Shown here one piece after another: positions 1-12,245 of a stretch of 64,000 nt of DNA. Source of the stretch: Mycteria americana (Eukaryota > Chordata > Aves > Ciconiiformes > Ciconiidae). The stretch is taken from NCBI RefSeq assembly GCF_035582795.1, contig NC_134367.1:2606501-2670500 (forward strand). The letters run 5' to 3'. The position numbers and the translations under genes were made by a program. Position 1 is the stretch's first letter. Every line of letters starts with the position of its first letter. Below the pieces are notes generated by a model. That model was not told the origin of the DNA. It did not search any database and was given only the letters and a program-made list of their open reading frames with translations.

Positions 1-2769
1 TAACACGTTCTTATTTGAAGGGAGAGGAGGATGGCAGTACCAAGCTAGATCAGAATGCTGGCCTCTCTTGCCCACTGCTCTGTCTCAGGAAACAGCCTGT
101 TTCAGACACTTTACAGAAAGATGCAAGAAACTATCAAACAGGTAGTCGACAAAGTGCCTTTCATAAGGCAAGCTTCCTCTTTAGCCTCCTGAATCCTAAT
201 CAGCGTGAAAGATATCCTGGTTGAGCATCTATAGAGCTTTCATGAGATTGCTCATTTAAAATAAAAACCAATGGTAATAAAACTTGCTAAGCAATTAGTT
301 CAGACTGGATCTGATAATGGAAAAACGTAAACCACTATAATGAACTTATTATATTTTATACAGTATTTGCATTTAAAATGCTTCAGTGCTTTATCTAATG
401 AAGATGATAATACTTTGTGTTTTATACTAACTATTCAGAGTAGAACTAACTGAACTGTAAAGCAGTAATGGTGATTGATCAGCCTGAAAAATTAAAGTTA
501 GACTCAGAAGTAATAAGTATTCTGTTCTAGCAATAGCCAAGTATTAAAAAAAAAAAATTTCACCAAGGATCACATTTTCTTAAATAACGGATGTCAGTCC
601 AACCCTGCATGTACTATTAGCCAGGTGTTAATTTGTGGATCAGTAGATGTTTGCTCACATGCTATAATAATCAGTTCCATTCACGCTTGCATGACACTTG
701 TCATCAGGAATCTCAAAACACTTTGCAAACATTAATTAAGTCCCTGTATACCCTCTGTGGTGGATAGGAGCTCCATTTTACAGAAGCATAGGGAGCTGAA
801 GGGGGAAACTCGGAGCACAGGTGGGGCACAGCTGGAAAGGGAATTCAGATTTGTCCCTCTGTTCCAGCTCACAGACAACACTGGTTCGTACCAGCCTCAC
901 GGCAGAGTTTATGCTACGTAGACTTTTGTTACTAAACAGCTGCAGGGCTACTAGTTACGTTTTGCTATCCCCACTAGCATAGCATTTCTTTGCTCTGCCT
1001 CTATCTCCTATTCGGGCAAGCTGTGCATTTCACTTCTGAAAGCTGAGGGACCTGCCATCTGATCAAGGTTCCCAACAACATACAATATTGTGGCAGTGCT
1101 CTGTGCTCTACAGAGGTGTTGTAAGTGGGACAGAAGAGTTGGTCCTGTCTATCCCCAGAGGTTGGCTCTTATACCTTCCTCCTACCTCCATTGGTACCCC
1201 ATTACAACAGCTACTTGGTGTACCAAGGAGGCAGTGCCAAAGTTAGGGTACTTCCCAAGCAATGTAAGACAGAAAAATGTATTTTAAACACCGCTCCAAC
1301 AAAAAGACTCCAGCCTTCTATAGCAGGTGAATCAGAACAAAGATCACCTCTCTGTGTTCACCTCTGGAATAGTCAACAGCACACAAAGTGCTAGACAGCA
1401 CTTTTTCTAAAATACGACCACCAGGAAAGTGACATTAAATGAGCTCTAAGATATATGATCCTCCTTTAAACCATGCATACAAAACACATGCAATAGTGTG
1501 ATGAGAATAATGGCTCCAGTCCTCTCTCTTCACATCACTGTGAGCTTCAGGAGTGGTTCTGGTCAGGCCAGCGGACTCCAAAATTAAAAACCCCCACTAT
1601 TCTGATCAGAGTATACATCAACCAGCACAAAATCCCAAACAACTTTATTGTCTTTAGTTTTGTTTTACATCTGTGTTTTACTTGCCTTCTTCAGAAGAGT
1701 GAGAGTTGCAGTGCTGAGATAAGACTGCTCCTAAGCTCAGCAGGGGAGTACAATATATAGCTAAACATATGTTAATTTGGATTTTTAATTTTTTTGCTTT
1801 GTGATATTGGAAAATGTCAAGACTACTTTTATAATGTATGAAGTAATTCATTTTTAGTAAACTTTTAAATCAAGCCACATTAAGAATTAGGAATAGAAAA
1901 TGGGAGATCAATTAAAAATGCACAAAGTAGCTTTTAAAAATAACTTTCTAATTAACCGGCCTTATCTTTAATATGTGCTAATAACGAAACTGTCTCCTCC
2001 ATAGAACATGTTGTGCACCTAAAGTTGTTTTTATTTCCCAAGAAAGCTTTATCTGCAATTATAAACTGTATGGGTAATTTTTAGATTATATAGGCTTTCA
2101 AAATTTTATATGTAGAAGATCTCAATTTTGAGCACCTTGTTTTTACATATAGATGAAATAACAGACATGAAGTTTCCAACTAACCTTTTTAATTTAAATT
2201 TCAATTTGTTTCTAAGCTTTGAAAGAAAGCAAAAAACCACCTCTGTCGTCTAAGTGTAAAAGAGGCTACAGCCCTGGGAAGAAAAGTACCACTACTCTGT
2301 GCTTGGCCACCAGCGACTTCCAACAGTTGTGTCTTGACTTTCTTAGCATTTCAGCAAACATGAATGTAAATATAATTTTAAATTAAAATTATTCCAATAC
2401 AATATAATTAAGTTTCAATAGCTTGCTAATTTCAACAACTTTTTCTGATGTTAATACAAAAATCTGCTGGTTTTATCTACCATCATGGAGCTAAACTATA
2501 TGAAGGGAGATCAGGGGAGACACTTGTGTTACCAAGTCTTCCACCAAGAATCAAACTTGTGTGGTTGTTTGGAAGACCAACAATGTGCCAACAATTAAAG
2601 AAAGAACCGACCCAAGGAGTCGTAGTGTAAACCTCTTAGGCTTTTTTTTTTTTTGCTTAATGGTAGTAGCAATCTCAAATGGTGGCAGCTGACCCATCAT
2701 TACAGTGAATTCTAAACCTTGGTTAGTGTTTCAGGACAGTCACCCTTTTCCTGGTGGCTTGTTCCTTAC
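1..2769 (-). other. INTS9: INTS9 intron 6 (partial)
   Basis: No exon was recognised here. The stretch holds a MIR-like SINE remnant (700-870), an A12 tract (546-557) and a long AT-rich block (1,740-2,240) rich in TAATTA- and TTTAAA-type words. Open frames on either strand show no family resemblance and no suitable splice borders. Confidence 0.7.
700..870 (-). repeat. MIR-like SINE remnant, antisense
   Basis: Read on the plus strand, the order is CACTTTGCAAACATTAATTAA, then a block ending CTCCATTTTACAGAAGCAT, then a purine-rich GAGCTGAAGG-like segment. This is the layout of the reverse complement of a MIR/CORE-SINE (CCATTTTACAGATGAGGAAACTGAGG). Divergence is high and the ends are approximate. 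Confidence 0.5.
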
Positions 2770-2856
2770 CTCTGTACCTCCTTGTTCTTCCACATGGAGG
2801 CAGACTGAGCCTTTGGCACACGTTCAATGGAATTCACCAGTTCTTCCATGAGAAGT
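2770..2856 (-). CDS. INTS9: INTS9 coding exon 6
   Basis: This 87-nt exon runs from acceptor GATGTCTTTTCAG to donor GAG|GTAAGG. The first base completes Arg134, 28 codons follow ([20 protein letters not shown] then MWKNKEVQ), and the last two bases begin Arg163. It is the last INTS9 exon in the window. The match to the known protein is strong; small differences (NFI to NSI, SLWKNKDIQ to SMWKNKEVQ) are of the size expected between bird and mammal. Confidence 0.94.
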
Positions 2857-4492
2857 CTGAAAAGACATCATAACTAAATTAGTAGTGCAGCCTTTCACAC
2901 AGGAGAGAACTTCATCCCAAATGTTTCCAAAATATCACACAAATTGTAACGCTATTAGGCAGTTTTAAAAAGAGGTTCTTCCTGCAGAGGCATTGCAGCA
3001 ATCAGCCTTTACCAATACTACCCCTGGTTCTCCACTGAGTGTTTCAAGCTCAAGCTAGTCCAATGCTGTCTGCCTGGTTGTGAGGATCTGGCCCACTGGG
3101 TTATGGGTGATTTGGAAAGTGGCAGGACAAGAGGAACTCCCAAATCTCTCTCCTGCTGCACCAGATGATTTCTTCATTACTCACTGCTTGTCATATGGAA
3201 TGACACAAAATATACGAAGAAAACTCATTAGCTGATGCCTGTTTATCACTTAGCTAAGCCAAGCACATTATCGGAGTGAAGTCTCCTCATCTACAAATGC
3301 ACAATACAGCATTTGAGACAGAAAAATACGTCAGGCATTAAAAATTGGCACTGCAGATTTCACTGCCCAAAACTAAACAGCATTTGTACTTGTATGCATG
3401 CTTCCCCTTGAAACTACGAAGTGACAGATTTAACTGCAGAAGAATGGCATCTGGAATTACTTGGGGTCGGGAGAACCACACCAGTATACTCTCCAACAAG
3501 ACTACGCTTGTTATCTTCAGCTATGGGCCAGCAATACCCCAGAGGTCTACTACTAGTTCATATTTATACAATTCTTTTTTCCTACAAGGCGCTTCAGTTT
3601 CTGTTTGTTTTTACACAAAGGGAGAATTACTCTGGCGTGGAAAGTTTGCATAGGACCTTTACTAGACAAAGATTCCTGCCCTAAAGTGCTTACAGAGTAG
3701 TTCAGATACCATGGCCTAATCTGGTTTCTAATTATTGAACATGGCAGCTGTTCTGCATGAGAGATGCACATAGCACAAGTCCAGTGAGACCTCATGGAGG
3801 GCCAAACCTGCAGCCTTTGGTATTGACTTATCCAATCAACAGACAACTTTGTAAGAAAAGACGGCCAAATTGGATGACCAAGTATTAAGTTTGTGACTTC
3901 ACTGTCAAGTCTTACATTTTCTTCTTCAGTCTCATATTTCTGCTGTTTTTCTTAGCACTTCTCTTTGGAGTTCAGAGCTTATGTATCTCAACTGTCATTT
4001 GAGATGAAGCCAGCTTAAAATTCCCTTCCATCGTGTGGAAGAAAGTGTGATGATATGAATTTCAAATGCTGAAAAACTACAAGGCAACAGTCTTAAAGTC
4101 ATTTATTGCTGAAAAGATTGGTGATTCCTCTTTTGTTTAAGGGGAGCAGAGAGGAGCAGGAGAGATCTTTGATTCATGGTTTTTGAAGGTTTGAAGTTGG
4201 CTATATGGTAATTGCTGCTCAAGGTGTCTCAGTCCACTCAAGCTCTACTATCCCACATCTACTGCCTGGATTCAACACAAAGCACCTACTGTAAATGTTG
4301 AAGACAGATGGTTCCAGAGGTTGGGAAACATTGAGTTAACACATTTGCAGCACTAAGGACTTGGCCGGCATTCAGCTACTGCCTAAGAGCCTCTTCGGAA
4401 CATTAGACACCACTCCTCTACCCATATTGTCCTTTACACCTTTTCCTTAGCAGTGATGAAAGAGGAGTAGAGAATATTAAGGGGCTTTTTAC
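2857..4492 (-). other. INTS9: INTS9 intron 5
   Basis: Intron between exons 5 and 6, about 1.6 kb. The only structure I can point to is a short old repeat-like segment at 3,655-3,710. Open frames around 3,345-3,846 lie on both strands and overlap one another without family resemblance. Confidence 0.75.
3655..3710. repeat. Ancient amniote repeat fragment
   Basis: The phrase AGATTCCTGCCCTAAAGTGC followed by TTACAGAGTAG resembles an old SINE/CR1-like amniote repeat whose usual form is CAGTCCCTGCCCCAAAGAGC then TTACAGTCTAA. A second related fragment is at 34,525-34,605. The assignment is by memory of the consensus only. Confidence 0.4.
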
Positions 4493-4632
4493 CTGCCAAT
4501 TTGAACAGTGGGCTCAGTGGCATACACTGTTCCTGTGAATCCTGTGTACTCTGTGATATAGGGCAATGCCATCATGCAGTGATAGTTTGAGATCAAGATT
4601 ACATCTACCGTGGAGAGGTCAAGCAGCTCAGT
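4493..4632 (-). CDS. INTS9: INTS9 coding exon 5
   Basis: This 140-nt exon has acceptor CTCTGTTTTCAG and donor CAG|GTAAAA. It encodes residues 88-133 plus two bases, from [19 protein letters not shown] through [16 protein letters not shown]. It contains the position equivalent to the metal-binding HxHxDH motif of active family members. Here it reads [11 protein letters not shown], with most metal ligands missing, as is known for INTS9 and CPSF100. This fits a structural rather than nuclease role next to INTS11. Changes from mammals as I recall them are conservative (ELI to ELL, EHT to EYT). Confidence 0.95.
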
Positions 4633-4753
4633 CTGAAAACAGAGGAAAGAGATAAGCAACATGTAACCCTTTCATGCAGTTTAAACAATGGCAGAAAAAC
4701 TTCTTGTTCTTTTTTTTTGTAACTTTATATTGCAGGAATTTAACCAGTTTACT

Positions 4754-4773
4754 AAAAAAAAAGGGGGGGGGGG
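4754..4773 (+). repeat. A9G11 homopolymer junction
   Basis: Nine A residues are followed directly by eleven G residues. This is a purine-only simple tract, prone to length variation and sequencing error. Confidence 0.85.
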
Positions 4774-6485
4774 TGTCAGCTGTGGCAAAGATTAATGTTT
4801 CCTTTAAATTAACAAGATTTATTTAAAAAGCCACCTAAAATTATTCCCTTCTCAAATCTGAAAAGGAAACCATGTCCTGGGTTTGTCTGTCTTTCATGTA
4901 ATGAAATGGCTGCCATTAAGAGAGGCATGATGATTACACATTTATCAAAGAAGTGATGTATGCGCTTCCTTAGGGAGGAACACTGCGCAGACACCAAAAC
5001 TTCTGCAGAAGCGATTTAGCAGGGTGTCTCATATTTTTTATGTGGCACATGGTACTGTACCCCAGGAGAGTGAGAGAGATGAATGTAGATTGTATTTATT
5101 CATATGCTTAAAATAATTCTCATATTTTCCCAAACTAAATGCTTGGCATCTTTATCATTCACATTTTCTACAGCAGGAGATTAAGCTCATTCATAGGATA
5201 CAACAAAACAGATGGGTGGGTCCAATCTGTTTTGATGTGACAGTTAAGACAGCATTTCAGAGAGGGAAAGAAGATTTCACACATTGTTAAAGGAATTTTA
5301 ATTAGAAATATTTACTGGTAGTGCTATAACACAAATGGTGTCAAGTCAGAAATCTACAAGATATATGACCTCTAACTCAGTTATTATAGAGCAGCTAATG
5401 GAATTCAACACTCATCAAGCACATATTATCTGATTACAAGACTTGGTCCAGCAATTTGAATAAAAAAGGCAAGAAAGTAGGTCACTCGGCTTTTCAGAGG
5501 GCTGACACAGTGCTCTGGTGACAAGCTGCTTAACTCACAGCTAAGCATTCATGGTTTCAATCCATGATCACAGCTGATGTGGGAGGCATGATCTCCAAGC
5601 TGAGTACAGTAGGTGAAACACCACCCTCAGATTCATGACAGGGCACCCTTTTATCTTACTAAGCTTGCCAGGCAGAAATACACTTACTACATGGTATCAA
5701 AGAGTCTGCGGACTCCTGCTCCTACCACGCTGGTTCTTCATGGCTTGATTTTCAGCTGTGTCCAGACCATACAGAATCAAATGGGGAGTCACTCAGCCCT
5801 GAGCTGAATCCCAGCCCAGCAAGCCATCAGAAGAATACAGACTACCACTTTCCAAGCTCAAGCGTCCCACATCCAGCATCCTAGAAGCATTTACTAATAG
5901 GATGAAAAGGGTGTCAAAACCAAAACAAAGTAAAATCTTCTCTGGGACTTGCGGCAATCTCACTAAAGTGCCTATGAACTGAAGAGGTTTAAAAATGTTT
6001 CCTGAATGTGAAGTGAGAGAGACCAGTTTGCCAAGCAAAGAGAGGGCTGCACACTGCACTCTGACATGTGGAAGCATACTCTGCTGCTGAGACAGCCTCT
6101 TATCACCTTGTGGCTTCTGGATTACATTCAAAACTTGGCTTTCTTTGGCAATGGTGTTCCTGGAAGTGATACTGTGATTCTCAAACTAACTGCTTTTGCA
6201 GGCAAGTTTCTTCAAAAGAAGTGGCATGGAAGGAGACAAAGAAGACGACAAAGCCTCTTTCATACAAGCTCCTTCTTATACTATGCTGCCAAACACCAGG
6301 CACATTTCTACTCTGCTGATGCGTTCAGCTGGCCATGACATCTGAACCATCCTCCAGACAGGGGAACCTATGAAGCTAGAGATGTGAGCTGTGTATCACT
6401 AGAGTATCTGCTCCTAGTGCTTGCAGAGAAGACTTGGCATCTGTTGGGAACTTTGGAACCGAAGCATTTGAGAGGCCATTTGTGA

Positions 6486-6533
6486 AGGCCCTACGATGAG
6501 GTAGGGCCTACCTTCGTAGAGGCCCTACGATGG
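6486..6533. repeat. Short local repeat with hairpin potential
   Basis: AGGCCCTACGATG occurs twice, 34 bp apart (6,486 and 6,520). Between them GTAGGGCC (6,501-6,508) is the exact reverse complement of GGCCCTAC (6,487-6,494), with a 6-nt loop. Confidence 0.8.
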
Positions 6534-8053
6534 TGACGTGCAGCTGGTTGCTGTCTTCTAGTTGTAACATGGACTGCTGGAAAACAGACTTACATTCAGT
6601 GATGACACTGGTATAATGAAGCAGCAACTCCACATCATATTTAGAGCTACAGATGTGGGTATTTTCCAGCCCAACAAAATAACCAGAAAGCCTAGCTGAA
6701 GCACCCTAAACCCCAGCAGATCATCATTCCTGTGCATGGCCTCAATGTCAAAGGGAATCCAGAAACTAAACTCCATCCTTCCCAAGATCTGGGACATAAT
6801 GGCACTTTCTAGGCATACAGATGCTTCCTACATCCCTCCATTCCACAGGAGAGTAACCAGAAAGCACACAAGAACCCAGAATTATTAGGGTGGGTTTTTT
6901 TTTTTTGTGATTGGATTATATCCATTCCTGTTGGGGAAAACAAGCAATTGCACAGAGATCTGTTGGTATCACTTGCCAAAACTAGTGCCAGAGCCACCAA
7001 CTTCCTACAAAAAAATCAAGATGACAAGAGTCAGAAGCTACAAGAGGTGAGTTTCATGGAATCAACAGACAGAAACGCTATTGCCAGAACCCCAGCAAGC
7101 TGACAACCTTCCAGGAGTGTTTTGTACTTCCTGTCAGGCAGAAAGGGAAAAAAAAAAAAAATTGCTGCCCAAAAGCAATCGTCTCTGTCTTTGAAAGATA
7201 GAGGAAACATCCCAACATGAAATGGAAGAACTGATGTTATCACAGTCCGAACACAGCTGAGGAAAGAGGATACCATTCCCAGACTATTCCCCACCATTCA
7301 CCCTCACTACTCTCTGCTCAGCTTTTTACTTCTTCAGCTCTCCTACATACACCATTAATCTGATCAGTCAGGTAAGCCCAGTTAATTCAAACATTTTTAA
7401 TAGTCTTGCTTTCTTTTTTTTTTAAACCCAGGTACTCTTGAAAAAAACAGCTTGAGAAGCAGCTACTTGCAGTTGTCATTGGATATGAGGGTACAGTTCT
7501 TCCCTCAAAGAGGCAGCGATGAATAGCTACGAAGGCAGCAAAACTTTTTAACCTAAATTTGCTGCTGGCAGAACGGCACGTCTGACTGCAGCCCAGCAGA
7601 ATCGAACAGTGGCCTAACCACACGGTCGGCTCCCCAGGGCAGCTCCATGAGGCAGGTCATGCATCTGTGGTTAGAGACAAGCAGCTTTCCTTGTCTTCAT
7701 TCACTGCCGTTATCTAGATCAGCACATGTATCCTGTCATAATCAAGTCCAGCTCAGTCATATTGTCTTTGGAAGGCCCATAAAAAGGGACAGTTAAAGTC
7801 TTATTCTTCTGTGAGATATTGATCTGCTCAAGGAGACCTTCCAGATCTCCCAAAACCATTGTTGAAAAGGGCTGTTTCCATCCTTTTTCCAGTGTCATAG
7901 ATACTAGAGGCACCTTAACAACACAGAGGTTTTAGTAGTATTATTTACTGAGCAGTAATAAATTAGCATGAATCTGGTAATTATTATTTAGCAAGTTTCT
8001 CCCACGTGATTGAATGAAGTTAGATTTTTCAGTAAGGCTTTGAATAAACTCAC

Positions 8054-8116
8054 CTCTGGTAAACAGAATTCAGGCACAGAGTCTACAAACACATGGCCAG
8101 AGCACTCCTTGAGTTC
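8054..8116 (-). CDS. INTS9: INTS9 coding exon 4
   Basis: This 63-nt exon lies between acceptor CTTTTCTCACAG and the strong donor GAG|GTGAGT. It encodes exactly 21 codons (residues 67-87), starting ELKECSGHVFVDSVPEF and ending CLPE. Both ends are in phase 0, so it could be skipped without a frameshift. The sequence is the same as the mammalian INTS9 segment as I recall it. The longer open frame around it (7,988-8,173) is intron read-through on both sides. Confidence 0.95.
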
Positions 8117-10084
8117 CTGTGAGAAAAGCATATCAACAGAGAAGACAAAAATACAACACAATGTTACTCCCATGCAGCAGATTTTGCACTTTCAAAACCT
8201 TTTCTTTATCACAGCCCATCACTGCATGATGTTTATCCCCCTTCTAGATATAATTTGCTGTAACCAGATCTGCTGAAATTGCTTTCATGCGAGATGAGGC
8301 TGCTTGGTACTTCAAGGGATCAGATCCTCATTTGGAGGAACAGAGACAGCACTCTGGTAGGTAAGGAAAGAGACCCTGGTAAGCACTGGCTAGTTTTGCT
8401 GGGGCCATGGAGAAGGTGCTGTCCTATGAAGCTGCATTTTCTCTGCTCTTCCAACTGCAGGCTGGGAAACCTGTAACAATGCAAGTTGACTTTGTCTATC
8501 AGAATCAGAAGTAAAGTATGAACTGAAAAGTGGGTCATGAAGACCACTCTTCTCAGAACTGCTGCTCTCCTGACCTGGAAGGTGTGCACAGCACCTTTAT
8601 AGTGCCCTGGCTGTCTTACAAATTTGGAATTGAGTTTTGGTTCCCAATAACATCAACCCTTTTCTGTCTTCTTAGAAGCAGAACACAATTTTTAGCCCCC
8701 ATCTCAGAGCATTTGATGAAACATCTTTTGGGGATCTAAGCTCCACGTGGCACTTTTTGTTAGATTTATCTCTACTGGATCTCTAGTCCTCTATTTTCTT
8801 CCTCTTTTTTTCAAGGCTGACATCAGAAATCTTTGTCACATGAAAAGTCACATTCTTCAGGACTATGTATGGAACAAAAATGTTCCCAACTCTAATCCCA
8901 ACACACCTCACAGGCTACCTATCACCCACTCTGCCTTCTCTCGTAGATGCTTCACTTGCTTGTCCCAAAGCGAGTGGTCTCAGCCAGCTTCAAAGACTGA
9001 CAGAATTAAAGATTGAATCAATTCTTAATAATTACAGTGCACCTGCCAACTAATAACGAATGAGCAATTACATCTAGTGGCAGAAGTCTCCTAACCTCAT
9101 CTCAAGGGAGTTCAAAATGATTAAAACTAGATCGCAGCAAATTTCAATGCCTCTCCAGGACTTAAGTTTTATAACTGTCATCCAGAGAGTGCTATAACAG
9201 GAATGTCCGCCCGACATGATAAAACATCCCCCTTTGACTCCTTCCCATGCCTTTTTCCAGCATGGGTCAAAGAATTTACCATTCCAAGCAGTTATAATGG
9301 TCAAGGTGAAGGTAAGAGATGCTGCCTTTGAATTTTTAACACATGATTTCCATTGACGCTGTGCAAGTTTGAAGATTTCTCCTGAGCACACACTGCAGCA
9401 GCAGTACCACAGAAATGTAAATACATCCAATGTAAAAATATACTGACAACCTATCTGTTCTTTGGACAGAACAGAGCCCAAAGCTCTGAGACCAAGGCTG
9501 GGGTTCAGGAGAAACAAATTCCAGGGAATTCAAACTGGGTAACTCCATTCCTGTCACTGAGCCTCTGTAGCTCTGCGATTGCCAGTTAGCATGTGCTCTG
9601 AATAGAGCTGTTACTATTTTACTAACAGAAATGCTGCCTATACAGTTTCTTTTGTCTCCAATGAGAAGAAAAATCAGGTCTTTAATCTATGATCTTCAGC
9701 TCCCTTGCCTGTAAAAATCAGCTCAATCCATTTTGTCCACCTCAAAGTCCCCTACAAAAGCAACTATTATCACTGTTTTCCTTTAATGTTCACATAGTCA
9801 GCGAACAGTCTATTAAAACAGTATTTTCTCTACCGATACCTATCGCTGCACACATTTGAAATGTATCTGCCTATTTTACTAACATCTGACATATTTTTGT
9901 GTTCATTGTTCCCCTATGGCAGATCAAGCTGGACACTGCAGTGCCTAGTTTTGGTTGAAGTCCCAGATAAATTCTGCCTACAAAACGAATGTAATGAAAA
10001 GAGGGGAAAAAAGATAAATTCTGTGTCTCTCATGTAGCTGAGTAAGTCCTGTGTCTTAGAATTAGGAGGCTGGAGATAATATCC

Positions 10085-12245
10085 TCCCTGCTATGTCCAG
10101 CAGCAGAACACATACTGATGGTAGAGCACCATGGGATAAAGCCCTGGAGGGGAGAGGGGCCCAAGAAAGCTGGTTAATATTCAAGCATCACCTCCTCCAA
10201 GCTCAGGAGCGATGCATCCCAGCAAAGAGGAAGTCAGGCAAAAACACCAGGAGGCCTGCATGGATGAACAAGGAGCTCCTGGACAAACTCAAACACAAAA
10301 AGGAAGCCCACAGAGGGTGGAAGCAAGGACAGGTAGCCTGGGAGGAATACAGAGAAATTGTCTGAGCAGCCAGGGATCAGGTTAGGAAAGCTAAAGCCCT
10401 GAGAGAATTAAATCTGGCCAGGGATGTCAAGGGCAACAGGAAAAGCTTCTATAGGCACATCAGTGATAAAAGGAAGACAAGGGAAAATGTGGGCCCTCTC
10501 CAGAAGGAAATGGGAGACCTGGTTACCCAGGATAGGGAGAAGCCTGAGGTACTCAATGACTTTTTTGCCTCAGTCTTCACCAGCAAATGCTCAAGCCACA
10601 CCACCCAAGTCGCAGAAGGCAAAGGCAGGGACTGGGAGAATGAAGAACCGCCCACTGTAGGGGAAGATCAGGTTCAAGACCATCTGAGGAATCTGAAGGT
10701 GCACAAGTCCATGGGATCTGATGAGATGCATCTGTGGGTCCTGAGGGAACTGGTGGGTGAAGTTGCTAAGCCACTATCCATCATATTTGAGAAGTCGTGG
10801 CAGTGTGGTGAAGTTCCCACTGACTGGAAAAGGGGAAATATAACCCCCATTTTTAAAACGGGAAAAAAGGAAGACCTGGGGAACTACAGGCCTGTCAGTC
10901 TCACCTCTGTGCCTGGCAAGATTGTGGGGCAGATGCTCCTGGAAACAGTTAAGGCACATGGAAAATAAAGAGGTGGTCGGTGACAGCCAACGTGGCTTCA
11001 CTAAAGGCAAATCATGCCTGACAAATTTGGTGGCCTTCTACAACAGGGTTACAGCATTGGTGGATAAGGGAAGAGCAACTGACATCATCTACCTGGACTT
11101 GTGCAAAGCATTTGACACTGTCCCACATCATCCTTGCCTCTAAATTGGAGAGACATAAGATTTGACGGATGGACTACTCGGTGGATAAGGAATTGGCTGG
11201 GTGGCCACACTCAAAGAGTTGCAGTCAACGGCTCGATGTCCAAGTGGAGATCAGTGACGAGCGGCATTCCTCAGGGGTCGGTATTGGGACCAGCACTGTT
11301 TAACATCTTTGTCGGTGACATGGACAGGGGAATTGAGTGCACCCTCAGCAAGTTTGCCGACGACACCAAGCTGAGTGGTGCGGTCGACATGCTGGAGGGA
11401 AGGGGTGCCATCCAGAGGGACCTTGACAGGCTTGAGAGGTGGGCCCGTGTGAACCTCATGAAGTTCAACAAGGCCAAGTGCAAGGTCCTGCACATGGGTC
11501 GGGGCAATCCCAAGCACAAATACAGGCTGGGCAGAGAATGGATTGAGAGCAGCCCTGAGGAGAAGGACTTGGGGGTGTTGGTTGATGAGAAGCTCAACAT
11601 GACCTGCCAATGTGCGTTTGCAGCCCAGAAAGCCAACCATATCCTGGGCTACATCAAAAGAAGCATGACCAGCAGGTCAAGGGAGGGGATTCTGCCCCTC
11701 TACTCCACTCTGGTGAGACCCCGCCAGCAGTACTGTGTTCAGCTCTGGGGCCCCCAACATAAGAAGGACAGGGACCTGTTGGAGCAAGTCCAGGGGAGCG
11801 CCACAAAGATGATCAGAGGGCTGGAGCACCTCTCCTATGAAGACAGGCTGAGAGAGGTGGGGTTGTTCGGCCCGGAGAAGAGAAGGCTCTGGGGAGACCT
11901 TATAGCAGCCTTCCAGTACCTGAAGGGGCCTACAAGAAAGCTGGAGAGGGACTTTTTACAAGGGCAGGTAGCAATAGGACAAGGGGTAATGGCTTTAAAC
12001 TGAAAGAGGGTAGATTTAGATTAGACCTAAGGAATTCTTCACTATGAGGGTGGTGAGGCACTGGCACAGGTTGCCCAAAGAAGTTGTGGATGCCCCATCC
12101 CTGGAAGTGTTCAAGGTCAGGTTGGACGGGGCTTTGAGCGACCTGGTCTAGTGGAAGGTGTCCCTGCCCATGGCAGGGGGTTGGAACTAGATGATCTTTA
12201 AGGTCCCTTCCAACCCAAACCATTCTATGATTCTATGATTCTGTG
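10085..12245 (+). mobile_element. CR1 LINE, 5'-truncated, defective (copy A)
   Basis: This is a non-LTR retrotransposon of the CR1 family, about 2.2 kb. It carries the end of the endonuclease-side region, most of the reverse transcriptase, and the 3' UTR. The coding part (10,093-12,003) shows typical blocks: [82 protein letters not shown] and the catalytic [10 protein letters not shown] (FADD at 11,353-11,364). Breaks are an in-frame TGA at 10,363-10,365, a frame change near 10,930-10,975, and at least one more around 11,125-11,165. The 3' UTR ends in octamer-like repeats (12,219-12,245), which is diagnostic for bird CR1. The 5' limit is approximate because the element is truncated. No enzyme can be made from it. 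Confidence 0.95.
10093..12003 (+). pseudogene. CR1 ORF2 reverse transcriptase, disrupted
   Basis: In an intact element this protein carries an endonuclease and a reverse transcriptase; here the endonuclease is almost wholly missing. Two blocks share one frame (10,093-10,362 and 10,366-10,968) and are split by a single TGA. This looks like decay of a CGA arginine codon, an inference from the CpG context. A +1-type change puts 10,970-11,140 in another frame. A 289-codon block (11,134-12,003) returns to the first frame and carries the catalytic FADD, the thumb region ([14 protein letters not shown] to [12 protein letters not shown]) and the C-terminus, ending at a natural stop. The link around 11,125-11,165 needs more than one change. 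Confidence 0.9.

Larger units (their letters stand above)
4633..8053 (-). other. INTS9: INTS9 intron 4
   Basis: About 3.4 kb. It contains an A9G11 tract (4,754-4,773), a local palindromic duplication (6,486-6,533), an A14 tract (7,148-7,161) and otherwise unremarkable sequence. Several open frames of 60-112 codons occur here, but none resembles a known protein or has paired splice sites. Confidence 0.7.

Noticed and set aside
9074..9517. 147-codon minus-strand open frame in INTS9 intron 3
   Set aside because: No recognisable domain, no matching splice sites, and INTS9 exons 3 and 4 join directly without it.
11251..11640. Minus-strand open frames of 121-129 codons
   Set aside because: They are the antisense of CR1 copy A reverse transcriptase.
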